From Nocardia sputorum (lineage in GTDB: Bacteria; Actinomycetota; Actinomycetes; Mycobacteriales; Mycobacteriaceae): 64,000 bases of DNA. The position numbers and the translations under genes are program-made. The notes beneath the pieces were generated by a model, which worked only from the letters and a program-made list of their open reading frames with translations, ran no database searches and was not told the origin of the DNA. The stretch lies in the NCBI RefSeq assembly GCF_027924405.1, contig NZ_AP026978.1, positions 806,001 to 870,000 on the forward strand. Reading direction: 5' to 3'. Below, piece after piece: positions 52,390-61,110 of this stretch (the first letter of the stretch is position 1; the number at the start of each line of letters is the position of its first letter).

Positions 52390-53088
52390 CTGCGGCCCAT
52401 CGACCTCGCCCGGGAACACGGATTGTCCGCACAGGCGATCCGCAACTATGACGACGCAGGAATCCTCCCGCCGACCGAGCGCAGCGAGACCGGTTACCGG
52501 CGCTATACGCCCCTGCACGCACAGGCCCTACGCGCCTTTCTCGCGTTGCGCGGTGGCCACGGGCACCAGCGGGCGATGGAAATCATGCGCGCGGCCAACC
52601 GGGGCGACCTCGAGTCCGCCTACCGGCTCATCGACGCCGCGCACGTGGAGCTGCTCGCCGAGCGCGACACCCGCACCGAGGTCGCAACCGCCTTGGCCGG
52701 CCTGTCCACCGCGATGCCGGCCCCTGTTCACGGTGGACCGCTGACCGTAGGGGAACTCGCGCGCCGACTCGGCGTGCATCCAGCGACATTGCGCACCTGG
52801 GAGACTCAGGGCATTCTGCGCCCCGAGCGCGAACGGGCAACGGGTTACCGCCGATACGGGCCGGATTGCGTACGCGACGCGGAGATCGCACGACAGTTGC
52901 GCCGGGGTGGCTACCTGCTGTCCCAGGTCGCGCAGTTCATCGCGTCGCTGCGCGAGGCGGGCGGGGCGGAGGCGTTGAGCGCCTTCCTCGACGTCTGGCA
53001 GGACCGGCTGACCGCCCGCAGCCGCAACCTGCTCGCCGGAGCGGCCCAGCTCGATACCTACCTCACCATGCTCGATCAGCGGAAGTAA
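52390..53088 (+). CDS. TioE-type MerR regulator, apparent CTG start
   Basis: About 232 residues with two MerR-type HTH domains: one at the N-terminus (LRPIDLAREHG, then LSAQAIRNYDDAGILPP and ETGYRRYTPLHAQAL), one at about residues 118-190 (LTVGELARRLGVHPATLRTWE ... GYRRYGPDCV). The first helix requires codons upstream of the first TTG (52423); the only candidate with a ribosome-binding site is CTG at 52390, 6 nt after GGAGG (52379-52383). No ATG, GTG or TTG occurs in frame between the upstream stop (52330) and 52423. Probably regulates the divergent esterase-like gene. Confidence 0.8.
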   Translation: MRPIDLAREHGLSAQAIRNYDDAGILPPTERSETGYRRYTPLHAQALRAFLALRGGHGHQRAMEIMRAANRGDLESAYRLIDAAHVELLAERDTRTEVATALAGLSTAMPAPVHGGPLTVGELARRLGVHPATLRTWETQGILRPERERATGYRRYGPDCVRDAEIARQLRRGGYLLSQVAQFIASLREAGGAEALSAFLDVWQDRLTARSRNLLAGAAQLDTYLTMLDQRK

Positions 53089-53473
53089 CCGGCGACGCAG
53101 GCTGCCGGTGCGCGGCTCGTCACGGATGGGTATTCGGGTCAACCGATATACAGGCTGGCGAATCGGCATATCGGCGGTCGATTCCGAATATTCCGTCGAG
53201 TATTGGCCGCAGGCAATTCCTCACGTCTGATCATCGGCAGCCGATCCGTGTCATCGGCGACGAAAAAGGTTGGCGGGAGGCTGCAAGGCCGCGCTCTGGC
53301 ATGACCGGCGTCGGCCGAGGGTGCCCTCCCAATGTCGGGAATGGGCGATTCTCCGTTGCGCGATACTCGGTGGTGTCGTAGTGGCAGGCCGCGCGTGGCC
53401 TGATGAGGGTTGTCAGGCGTGAGGTGATGATGTTGTTCGCAGATCCGCGGCCGGCCCGGGTGGGGGTGCTGCG
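53089..53473. other. Gap with possible coupled mini-ORF
   Basis: 385 bp. The distal part contains GATACT (53362-53367), a CAGGCC/GGCCTG hairpin (53385-53402), and a 24-codon frame starting ATG at 53403 and ending in TGA at 53477, which overlaps the transglycosylase start (ATGA). That frame could couple translation; no family is recognised. The first 250 bp show nothing. Confidence 0.4.
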
Positions 53474-54517
53474 ATGAGTCCCGAGCGCTGGGTGGTGAAG
53501 CTCGACCCGCCCGCCGGCGTGCGTCCCGGCTTTCCGGAGTTCCTCGCGGCTGTGCAGGAGGGTATTCAGACCTCCGCGGATCTGTTGGCGACAGGTACGC
53601 CGTCGCAGGCTCCGGATCTGCTGAAGCTGCTGCGCGACGAGAAGTTGATCACCGGCGACGAGGACAAGTCCGCCATGGCCGAGGGCTACTCCGGCCGGGT
53701 GCGCGAGTTCGACAACCTCAAGGCCGAGATTCACAAGCAGGACGCCAGCGTCGACTTTTCCGCCTACGGCACCTACGACATCTCCAGCGGCGCTTTCGCG
53801 GCTGTCAAACAGCATGTCGAAGATCTACAGGAAGCCCTGCGCAACGTTCCGAAGCCGAGTCCGGGTAAAGAATTCATCGACCTGGATCTCCAGACGAGGC
53901 TGGAGAACACCGTGCTGAGGACGGTGGACAAGGTGAACGACGAGATCGAGAAAGCGAACGACAAGGTTCAGACTCACGCGAACACCATCAACGGCTCCGC
54001 TCCGACGTACACCCCGACGTCCGCGGGTAGCAGCCCTATGCCGAGCAACTACGTGCCGAGCAACTACATGCAGCGCAGCTATTCACCCGGCCCGGGGTTC
54101 GTCCCCGCCGCGACGACCGCCGATTACGCCCGCTACCAGGGCAACGTCTCGGTCGACGCCGCCATCGAGGGCGCGCTGGACGCGCTCGGCATCACCGATC
54201 CGGTGGCCCGCGAGTACTGGAAGCGCGGCTACCAGGTCCTGATCGAACGGGAATCCAACGGAAACCCCAACGCCGTCAACAACTGGGACAGCAACGCCGC
54301 CGCCGGGCGGGCGTCCAGGGGACTTACCCAGACCATTCCCGGCACCTTCCAGGCCTATCACGTGGCGGGAACATCCAGCAACATCCACGATCCGGTGGCC
54401 AACGTCGCCGCCAGTATGAACTATGTCATGGAACGGTACGGCGTCTCCCGCGACGGCCACGACCTGCAAGCGAAGGTTCAGCAGGCGGATCCCAACCGTT
54501 CGCCGAAAGGCTACTGA
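53474..54517 (+). CDS. SLT-domain lytic transglycosylase with ESX-like N-terminal helical domain
   Basis: 347 residues. The N-terminal half (about 60-180) is helical (DKVNDEIEKANDKVQTHANTIN) and resembles DUF4226-type regions of type VII secretion substrates. A Pro/Ser/Tyr linker follows. The C-terminal SLT domain has the catalytic Glu in LIERESNGNPNAVNNWD and the NSNAAAGRASRGLTQTIPGTFQAY motif. It would cut peptidoglycan, as conjugative or secretion systems require. No Sec signal is visible. It lies 243 bp before the four-TM gene. Confidence 0.82.
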   Translation: MSPERWVVKLDPPAGVRPGFPEFLAAVQEGIQTSADLLATGTPSQAPDLLKLLRDEKLITGDEDKSAMAEGYSGRVREFDNLKAEIHKQDASVDFSAYGTYDISSGAFAAVKQHVEDLQEALRNVPKPSPGKEFIDLDLQTRLENTVLRTVDKVNDEIEKANDKVQTHANTINGSAPTYTPTSAGSSPMPSNYVPSNYMQRSYSPGPGFVPAATTADYARYQGNVSVDAAIEGALDALGITDPVAREYWKRGYQVLIERESNGNPNAVNNWDSNAAAGRASRGLTQTIPGTFQAYHVAGTSSNIHDPVANVAASMNYVMERYGVSRDGHDLQAKVQQADPNRSPKGY

Positions 54518-54760
54518 GCGCGGAACGCCGGCCGCTGGTCCGCGTCGTGTCCGAGTTCTGTCCTGGGTGGTTCCTCCCGATGTCCGCCGGTGTACTCCGT
54601 TCGGTCTCGTTTGCTCGTCGGGTCGAACGGAATTCGATGACGGGTTATCTTTTCGGTCTCAGCCGGGTCGGTCGTCCGGTTCGGCGGAAGTGGTCGACGG
54701 CCGGGGCAGCTATGGCGCGCTGCGTCTGGAACACTCGATCGTCGGAAAGGTTCTTTGCTG

Positions 54761-56383
54761 ATGTTCCGTCGTTTCACGACCCACGCGCCCACTGGGGTGC
54801 CGCCGGTGGATGATCTGGTGGCCGGTGCGCTGCCGGACCGGGTGCAGATCGCGCATGAGCGGTTGGCCCACCAGGACGATCCGGCACTGCTGGAAGCATT
54901 GTCGGAGCGTGAGCTCGCCGCCTCCCGCGAGTTGGCCGAGCTGGTGCGCGATTACGAACGCCACGAGAAGCGGGCGCGGATCCAGGCGGCCGCCGACGCC
55001 GCCGAGCGGGTGCGGCGCACAGCCGCCGAGCTGGCCGAACGCGAAGCCGCCGACCTGCTACGGGCCGCGCAGGCGATCGGCGAACAACGCCACAGCAGCA
55101 GCCCGCACGCGAAAGTAGCTCGGCTGCATCAGCGCAAGCCGCGGGTGCTGGGGCTGCTCGCCGGTGTTGTCGCGTTCTCGATGCTGTTCTCCGCGGTCAC
55201 CGTGCAGCAGAACATCGCGCCGACCGGCGGTGCGACCAACCCGATGTTCTGGCTGTCCTACGGCCTGGAAGCCCTGATCAGCGCGGTGCTCGTCGCGCTG
55301 ATGCTGTCGACAGGGGATACCGCCGAGTGGGGTGTGATCGATCGGCTGTGGCAGGTCTACACCGTCGAGGGCGTCTTGTTGACGGCGAGTATCGCGCTGA
55401 ACACGTTCCCGTACTTCCGGACAGGCGACATGGCCGGAATCGGAATCCACGCGATCGCGCCGATCATGATCGGCGTCGCGCTCGTCACCCATCGGCTCGT
55501 CGCCGAGCGGTACGGGCGCGCGATCGAGCAAGCGACCGCCGCCGTGCCCGACCACGAAGATCTCCAGGAACGACTGGCGGCGCTCACGCAGGTCGGCGGG
55601 GCCGGGAACCAGATCCTGCCGAGCATCCTCATGGAGCCGGCGGCGCCCGCACGCCGCGCCGACGAACCGGCCGCGACCGAACCGCCCGCACCGGCGCAGC
55701 AGGGCGCGGATGTGGCGGGGCAGGCCGCTGCGCAGGACGACAACAGCGCCGCGGTTGCCGGGCAGCCCGCCGGGGCCGCGATCGCGATGTCTGTTCCGGC
55801 TCCGGAGCTCACGGAGTTGTGGTTGGCGACGACGCCACTGCCCGTGATCGAGCGGCCCTCCGAGCCGGGTGCGCAACCCGCTGCCGGAGACAACGCTGAC
55901 GAGGCCGTTCTCGACGCGCGGTTGGCGGCGGCGGTGCGGCAGACCCTCTACCGGATTCGATTCAGCAAGCAGCCGGAGCCGGGCGAGCAGCCGGTGCCGG
56001 GCACCCCCGTTTCCGCGCCCGAATCCGATGCTCCCGAAGTCGCCGAGGCGTCCGCCGAGCACGGCGCACGCGAGGCCGCCGAGGCGCTTCCCGAGGCGAA
56101 CGGGGCGGACCAGGTCATGGCGCATGGTGCCGATGGGCCGCAGGTCACGGGCCCGGAGCTCGCCGCTGCGCCCCACGAACCGGATGTCCGCACGCTGGAG
56201 CCGATCGATGCGGGCATGGCCCAGCATTACGTGCCCGGCACGGGCGGCGACGAGCGCCCGGCGCGGATGCAACAGGTCGCACCGGTCGGTGCCGCGGGTA
56301 TGTCGCCGATCGGGCACGAACCCGACGACGCCGACGCGACCACACCGCGTGCGGCGGCCCAACCGCAGCTCACCGTTCGCTGA
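54761..56383 (+). CDS. Four-TM DUF2637-like protein of integrative-element type
   Basis: 540 residues. The N-terminal third is coiled coil (E/R/A-rich, ELAASRELAELVRDYERHEKRAR). Four membrane helices follow, about 127-240: VLGLLAGVVAFSMLFSAVTV, FWLSYGLEALISAVLVALML, VYTVEGVLLTASIALNTFPYF and IAPIMIGVALVTHRLVAERY. A long, acidic, proline/alanine-rich tail completes it. DUF2637 proteins are typical of actinomycete integrative conjugative elements and plasmids. The ATG at 54761 (after GGAAAGG) is preferred over the TTG two codons upstream. No FtsK-type transfer gene or integrase is nearby, so the element may be a remnant. Confidence 0.7.
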   Translation: MFRRFTTHAPTGVPPVDDLVAGALPDRVQIAHERLAHQDDPALLEALSERELAASRELAELVRDYERHEKRARIQAAADAAERVRRTAAELAEREAADLLRAAQAIGEQRHSSSPHAKVARLHQRKPRVLGLLAGVVAFSMLFSAVTVQQNIAPTGGATNPMFWLSYGLEALISAVLVALMLSTGDTAEWGVIDRLWQVYTVEGVLLTASIALNTFPYFRTGDMAGIGIHAIAPIMIGVALVTHRLVAERYGRAIEQATAAVPDHEDLQERLAALTQVGGAGNQILPSILMEPAAPARRADEPAATEPPAPAQQGADVAGQAAAQDDNSAAVAGQPAGAAIAMSVPAPELTELWLATTPLPVIERPSEPGAQPAAGDNADEAVLDARLAAAVRQTLYRIRFSKQPEPGEQPVPGTPVSAPESDAPEVAEASAEHGAREAAEALPEANGADQVMAHGADGPQVTGPELAAAPHEPDVRTLEPIDAGMAQHYVPGTGGDERPARMQQVAPVGAAGMSPIGHEPDDADATTPRAAAQPQLTVR

Positions 56384-56515
56384 TTCGAGCGCGTCACTGT
56401 TCGGCGCTGCGCGTGACCGCATCGGCCTCGGTGCGGCGCTTCGGCTACGGCGCTTCGCTTTGGGCGTAGTGCTTTCCGGTCGACCCGATGGCGGAATGGA
56501 CGTAGCGTCGAATTC

Positions 56516-57910
56516 GTGAAAGTTCCCGCACACCTGCCCACCACCGCGGGCGAGCTGCGTTCGGCCGGCTACCTGCCGCGTGGGGTGAAGACCGAGATCC
56601 GCGAGAACCTGCTCGCGCTGCTGAGTTCCGGCGGCGACCCGTGGCCCGGGATCGTCGGTTTCGACCGGACGGTCGTGCCGCAGCTGGAACGCGCGCTGCT
56701 CGCGGGGCACGACGTCGTGCTGCTCGGCGAACGCGGACAGGGCAAGACCCGGCTGCTGCGTTCCCTGGTCGGCCTGCTGGACGAATGGACGCCCGTCATC
56801 GCAGGCGCCGAACTGGGCGAACATCCGCTCGACCCGATCAGCCCGGCCGGCAGGCGGCTGGCCGCCGAACTCGGCGACGACCTGCCCGTCGCGTGGCGGC
56901 ACCGGTCGGAGCGGTACGCCGAGAAGCTCGCCACGCCCGACACCTCCGTCGGCGACCTGATCGGTGACGTCGACCCGGTCAAGGTGGCCGAAGGGCGCAG
57001 TCTCGGTGATCCCGAGACCATCCACTTCGGGCTCGTCCCGCGCGCGCATCGCGGCATCGTGGCGATCAACGAACTGCCCGACCTGGCCGAACGCATCCAG
57101 GTCGCCCTGCTGAATGTCATGGAGGAGCGCGATATCCAGGTCCGCGGCTACCTGTTGCGGCTGCCGCTGGATGTGTTGCTCGTCGCCACCGCCAACCCGG
57201 AGGACTACACCAACCGCGGCCGGATCATCACGCCGCTGAAGGACCGGTTCGGCGCGGAGATCCGCACCCACTACCCGCTCAGCATCGAGGCCGAGGTGGC
57301 GCTGGTGCGCCAGGAGGCCGAGCTGGTGGCCGAGGTGGGCGATCCGCTGATCGAGGTGCTCGCTCGGTTCGTCCGGCAACTGCGCGAGTCGTCCGCGATC
57401 GACCAGCGCTCGGGGGTGTCGGCGCGCTTCGCCGTCGCCGCGGCCGAGACGGTGGCGGCGGCGGCCTTGCGCAGGTCCGCGGTCACCGGGGAGAGTCCCG
57501 CCGTGGCGCGGCCCGTCGACCTCGAATCCGTGCCCGCGGTGTTGCGCGGCAAGCTGGAGTTCGAGTCCGGTGAGGAGGGCCGGGAGCAGGAACATCTCAC
57601 GCACCTGCTGCGTCGCTCGTTCTCCGAGACCGCGCGGGCGCTGCTCGGCGGCCTGAACCTGCGGCCGCTGGCGGAGGCGGTCGGCGACGGGCATCTGGTC
57701 ACCACCGGTGAACGCGTGCCCGGCGCGGAAGTCCTCTCGGCACTGCCGGAACTGCCCGTGCTGCACGAAGTGGCCGCACGGCTCGGCGTGGACGCGGCCG
57801 ACCCGCCGCCCCGGATCGCCTCTGCCGTCGAGTTCGCCTTGGAGGCGCTGTACCTGGCCCGGCAGATCGCGAAGGATTCCGACGACGGTCTGGCGGTGTA
57901 CGGCCGATGA
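56516..57910 (+). CDS. MoxR-type AAA ATPase (magnesium-chelatase-like)
   Basis: 464 residues. P-loop GERGQGKTRLL at about 75-85, Walker B/sensor region GIVAINELPDLAERIQVALLNVMEERDIQVRGY, LLVATANPEDYTNRGRI and FGAEIRTHYPLS. This is the partner type of the following VWA protein; the pair resembles Rv0958/Rv0959. MoxR-VWA pairs are thought to act as chaperones inserting cofactors or remodelling envelope proteins. GTG start, leaderless with TAGCGT (56503-56508). The VWA gene follows after 25 bp. Confidence 0.9.
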   Translation: MKVPAHLPTTAGELRSAGYLPRGVKTEIRENLLALLSSGGDPWPGIVGFDRTVVPQLERALLAGHDVVLLGERGQGKTRLLRSLVGLLDEWTPVIAGAELGEHPLDPISPAGRRLAAELGDDLPVAWRHRSERYAEKLATPDTSVGDLIGDVDPVKVAEGRSLGDPETIHFGLVPRAHRGIVAINELPDLAERIQVALLNVMEERDIQVRGYLLRLPLDVLLVATANPEDYTNRGRIITPLKDRFGAEIRTHYPLSIEAEVALVRQEAELVAEVGDPLIEVLARFVRQLRESSAIDQRSGVSARFAVAAAETVAAAALRRSAVTGESPAVARPVDLESVPAVLRGKLEFESGEEGREQEHLTHLLRRSFSETARALLGGLNLRPLAEAVGDGHLVTTGERVPGAEVLSALPELPVLHEVAARLGVDAADPPPRIASAVEFALEALYLARQIAKDSDDGLAVYGR

Positions 57911-57935
57911 GCGCCGCTGTTCCCGGCAGGGCATC

Positions 57936-59885
57936 GTGACGACCCCCGACCGCTACTCCTACGGCCCCTATCACGACGGGCCCGATCCCTTGGCGCCCCC
58001 GCTCGACCTGCGGGAAGCGCTGGACAGCATCGGCCGTGACGTGATGGAGGGCAGTTCGCCGCGCAACGCTCTGCAAGAGCTGTTGCGACGCGGCACCCGC
58101 TCCATGCCGGGGCTGGAGGAGCTGACTCGCCGGTTGTGGCAGCGTCGCGCGGAGATCGCCCGCACCCACCGGCTCGACGGCACGTTGCAGCAGGTCCGCG
58201 AATTGCTGGAAGAGGCATTGGAGGCCGAGCGCGGCGCTCTGTTCCCCGACCCCTCCGACGACGCCAGGTTCGCCGAGGCGCAGCTGGACGCACTGCCGTC
58301 GAGCACGGCCGCCGCCGTCACCGAGCTCGCCGAGTACGCCTGGCGCTCGGAGACCGGCCGCGAGAACTACCGGAAGATTCGTGATCTGCTCGGCCGCGAG
58401 TTGCTGGAATCGCGCTTCCAGGGCATGAAACAAGCCTTGCGGAACACCACTGCGCAGGACGTCGAGCGGGTCCGGCGGATGATGTCCGACCTGAACGACC
58501 TGCTCGCCGCCCACGCCAGGGGCGAGAACACCGAGCAGCGCTTCGCCGGGTTCATGGCCGAGCACGGCGAATTCTTCCCGGAGAACCCGCGCGACACCGA
58601 GGAATTGATCGACGCGCTCGCCGCTCGTGCCGCCGCCGCGCAACGCATGATGAATTCGATGTCCGAGCAGCAGCGCGCGGAGCTGTCGGAGCTGATCGGC
58701 CAGGCGTTCGGCGATCCGGGCATCGCCCAGCAAGTCGCCGCGCTGGACGCGAACCTGCGCGCGCTGCGTCCCGGCGAGGACTGGAACTCCCGGCAGAGGT
58801 TCCGCGGTGAGGATCCGCTCGGGCTCGGCGAAGGCGCGCAAGCCCTGCAGGACCTCGCCGAACTCGACGCGCTCGCGGAACAACTCGGCCAGTCCTATGC
58901 CGGCGCCCGGCTGGAGGACATCGACCTGGACGCATTGGCGCGCCATCTCGGCGCGGACGCGCGCGTGGACGCGGCTCGCCTGGCCGAACTGGAGCGCGAA
59001 TTACGTAGACAGGGCGTCTTCGAACGGGGCCAGGACGGCTCACTGCGGTTGACGCCCAAGGCTTTGCGGCGGCTCGGTGAGACGGCGTTGCGAGACATCG
59101 TCGGGCGCTTGCGATCCCGGCGCGGTGAACGGGATACGGCCATGGCCGGTGCGGCGGGCGAGCCGACGGGCGGCTCCCGCGCCTGGCGATTCGGCGACAC
59201 CGAACCGTGGGACGTGTCGCGGACCGTGCGCAACGCCGTGCTGCGGTCGGCGTCGGCGGGGGATCGCCGGGTGCGGCTGGACGTCGCCGATGTCGAGATC
59301 ATGGAGACCGAGCAGCGGTCCAGGGCCGCGGTGGCGCTGTGCGTGGACACGTCTTGGTCGATGGTGCAAGACGGCAGGTGGGTGCCGATGAAGCGCACCG
59401 CCCTCGCGCTGCACCACTTGATCGGTACCCGGTTCCGCTCCGACGCGCTGAGCGTGATCACCTTCGGCAGGCACGCGACGACCGTCGGCATCGGTGAACT
59501 GACCGCGCTGGAAGGCGTCTGGGAGCAGGGCACCAACCTGCATCACGCGCTGCTGCTCGCGGCGGGGCACCTGCGCAGGCATCCGGACGCGGTGCCGGTC
59601 GTACTCGTCGTCACCGACGGTGAGCCGACCGCCCACTTGGAGCCGGACGGGGAGACGTACTTCAACTGGCCGCCGGCGCAGCGCACGCTGGCCGTCACGA
59701 TGGCCCAGGTCGACGCCTTGGCCAAGCTGGGCGCGTCGGTGACGGTCTTCATGCTCGGCGAGGACCCGCGACTGGCCGCGTTCGTCGACCTGATGGCCCG
59801 CCGCAGCGGCGGCCGCGTGGTGGCGCCCGATCTGGACGGTCTCGGCGCCGCCGTGGTGAGCGACTACCTGCGCGGCCGGGGCTGA
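57936..59885 (+). CDS. VWA-domain protein, partner of the MoxR ATPase
   Basis: 649 residues. A long helical N-terminal part (about 25-430; e.g. RNALQELLRRGTRSMPGLEELTRRLWQRR) is followed by a von Willebrand factor A domain from about 465, with MIDAS motif VDTSWSM (DxSxS), a distal T in GTNLHHAL and D in VVTDGEP. The GTG at 57936 sits after GGCAGGG. Together with the ATPase it is a classic metallochelatase-type pair (D and I subunits). Confidence 0.88.
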   Translation: MTTPDRYSYGPYHDGPDPLAPPLDLREALDSIGRDVMEGSSPRNALQELLRRGTRSMPGLEELTRRLWQRRAEIARTHRLDGTLQQVRELLEEALEAERGALFPDPSDDARFAEAQLDALPSSTAAAVTELAEYAWRSETGRENYRKIRDLLGRELLESRFQGMKQALRNTTAQDVERVRRMMSDLNDLLAAHARGENTEQRFAGFMAEHGEFFPENPRDTEELIDALAARAAAAQRMMNSMSEQQRAELSELIGQAFGDPGIAQQVAALDANLRALRPGEDWNSRQRFRGEDPLGLGEGAQALQDLAELDALAEQLGQSYAGARLEDIDLDALARHLGADARVDAARLAELERELRRQGVFERGQDGSLRLTPKALRRLGETALRDIVGRLRSRRGERDTAMAGAAGEPTGGSRAWRFGDTEPWDVSRTVRNAVLRSASAGDRRVRLDVADVEIMETEQRSRAAVALCVDTSWSMVQDGRWVPMKRTALALHHLIGTRFRSDALSVITFGRHATTVGIGELTALEGVWEQGTNLHHALLLAAGHLRRHPDAVPVVLVVTDGEPTAHLEPDGETYFNWPPAQRTLAVTMAQVDALAKLGASVTVFMLGEDPRLAAFVDLMARRSGGRVVAPDLDGLGAAVVSDYLRGRG

Positions 59886-59941
59886 ACGCCGGGGCCGTAA
59901 AGACGTCCGACGGCGCGGCCGGTCGGCCCTACACTGAGCGT

Positions 59942-60283
59942 GTGGTTTTTCGTCGGCTCGTCGCAGTGTCCTTGTTCGCCTTGGTGACTCCGCTGGGCGT
60001 GGCTGCCTGCACGGCGGAAGGTCCCGGTTCGAAAACCGATTGCGCCGTTAGCGGCTGCACGGTGACCTTCGCCCGGGGCGTGGACGCGAAAGCGAGCATC
60101 CTGGGTATCGAAGCGAAACTGATTTCGGTGAACGGCAATCTGGTCACGCTGTCGGTGGGCGGTCAAGAAGTCACGGTCCCGGTGGGGGAGACCCGGTCCG
60201 CCGACGGGAGCACCGTCACGGTGCAGGAGGTGACCGGCGACAAGGTCGTGGTCAAGATCTCCACCGGCCTCACCGGCGGCTGA
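59942..60283 (+). CDS. Small lipoprotein, unknown function
   Basis: 113 residues. Signal peptide with lipobox VAAC at Cys23; the mature chain is beta-rich (CTVTFARGVDAKASILGIEAKL, VTLSVGGQEVTVPVGE). GTG start, leaderless (TACACT at 59930-59935). No family recognised; similar short beta-barrel-like lipoproteins occur in Nocardia. Confidence 0.75.
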   Translation: MVFRRLVAVSLFALVTPLGVAACTAEGPGSKTDCAVSGCTVTFARGVDAKASILGIEAKLISVNGNLVTLSVGGQEVTVPVGETRSADGSTVTVQEVTGDKVVVKISTGLTGG

Positions 60284-60555
60284 TTTTCGTCATCCGGTGC
60301 CGCATCCACCGGCGCGGCTTCGCTCCGGTCCGGTAATTGCTGCGAGATCACTGCCGCCCGTGCGGATCTCGCGAATCTCGTGTGTCCTCGTGCACCGCGC
60401 ACGGCGGAAAAGTCCGTGCGGTGGTGCCGTTCCCGCGACACACGTGCGTGCGTGCGCAGTCGCAGGAGTGTCGCGAAAGTGGCACGGGAGCACTCGAGCG
60501 GCCGTATCGAGGATTTATTGTGGCATTCTCGGGGTGTCGGCAACGGAAACCGAAG

Positions 60556-60594
60556 GGTATTGAATACCAGCAGGTTTGAATACCGGAAGGTATT
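60556..60594. promoter_or_regulatory. Array of GGTATT/AATACC operators before roadblock operon
   Basis: Four half-sites in 39 bp: GGTATT (60556-60561), AATACC (60563-60568), AATACC (60579-60584), GGTATT (60589-60594). They form two palindromes with different centres (1 nt and 4 nt). About 80 bp further is TAGCGT (60673-60678), the likely -10 of the operon. The region 60284-60717 has no gene; its 3' part is unusually AT-rich for this window. Confidence 0.6.
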
Positions 60595-60717
60595 TATTTC
60601 GCGCTGCCAGGGAGAATCATTTTTACCGGAAATTTCTCCCCGATTTGCTGTACACCGCACCGTGCCCGTGTGTAGCGTCTGGAACCCGTAAACCCCTCCC
60701 ATGACAAGTGGTGGCGC

Positions 60718-61110
60718 GTGATCGGTATCGACGGCTGTCTGAAACGCATCATGGATATTCCGGGTGCGCGCAGTGTGACGTTGGTGGATGGTGCGAGCGG
60801 TCTGGCGATCGCCGCGGACGGCAGGCACGAAGTGGTGGACGAGCACGAAGATGCCGCCGCCACAACGGATGTCGTGCGCGCGGTGCTGGCCTGCCCGGCC
60901 TTGTCCAGCGGCGGCGACGGTGACGACGTCACCGAGATCATCGTCTGCGGGACCCGCGGATATCACCTGCTGAACCTGGTGAACGGCGACTTCGACGGGC
61001 GGCTTTTCGTGCATGTGCTGTTCGACGAGGACGCCGGAAATCTCGCGATGGCGCGATTCCAGCTGCACGCAATTCTCGACGAATTGGCCGAGGACGCGCA
61101 TGAGTCCTGA
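60718..61110 (+). CDS. Roadblock/LC7-like protein, operon gene 1
   Basis: 130 residues of the roadblock/longin-like fold: an N-terminal helix GCLKRIMDIPGARSVTLVDGASGLAIAADG and later strands ITEIIVCGTRGYHLLNLV-like and GRLFVHVLFDEDAGNLAMARFQL. Bacterial roadblock proteins bind small GTPases or serve as sensors of polarity and gene control. GTG start with a weak ribosome-binding site. Overlaps gene 2 by 11 nt. Confidence 0.75.
   Translation: MIGIDGCLKRIMDIPGARSVTLVDGASGLAIAADGRHEVVDEHEDAAATTDVVRAVLACPALSSGGDGDDVTEIIVCGTRGYHLLNLVNGDFDGRLFVHVLFDEDAGNLAMARFQLHAILDELAEDAHES

Noticed and set aside
55058..57934. A 958-codon open frame antisense to the DUF2637-like and MoxR genes
   Set aside because: It crosses two sense genes with clear domains and the promoter between them; its composition is that of a GC shadow.
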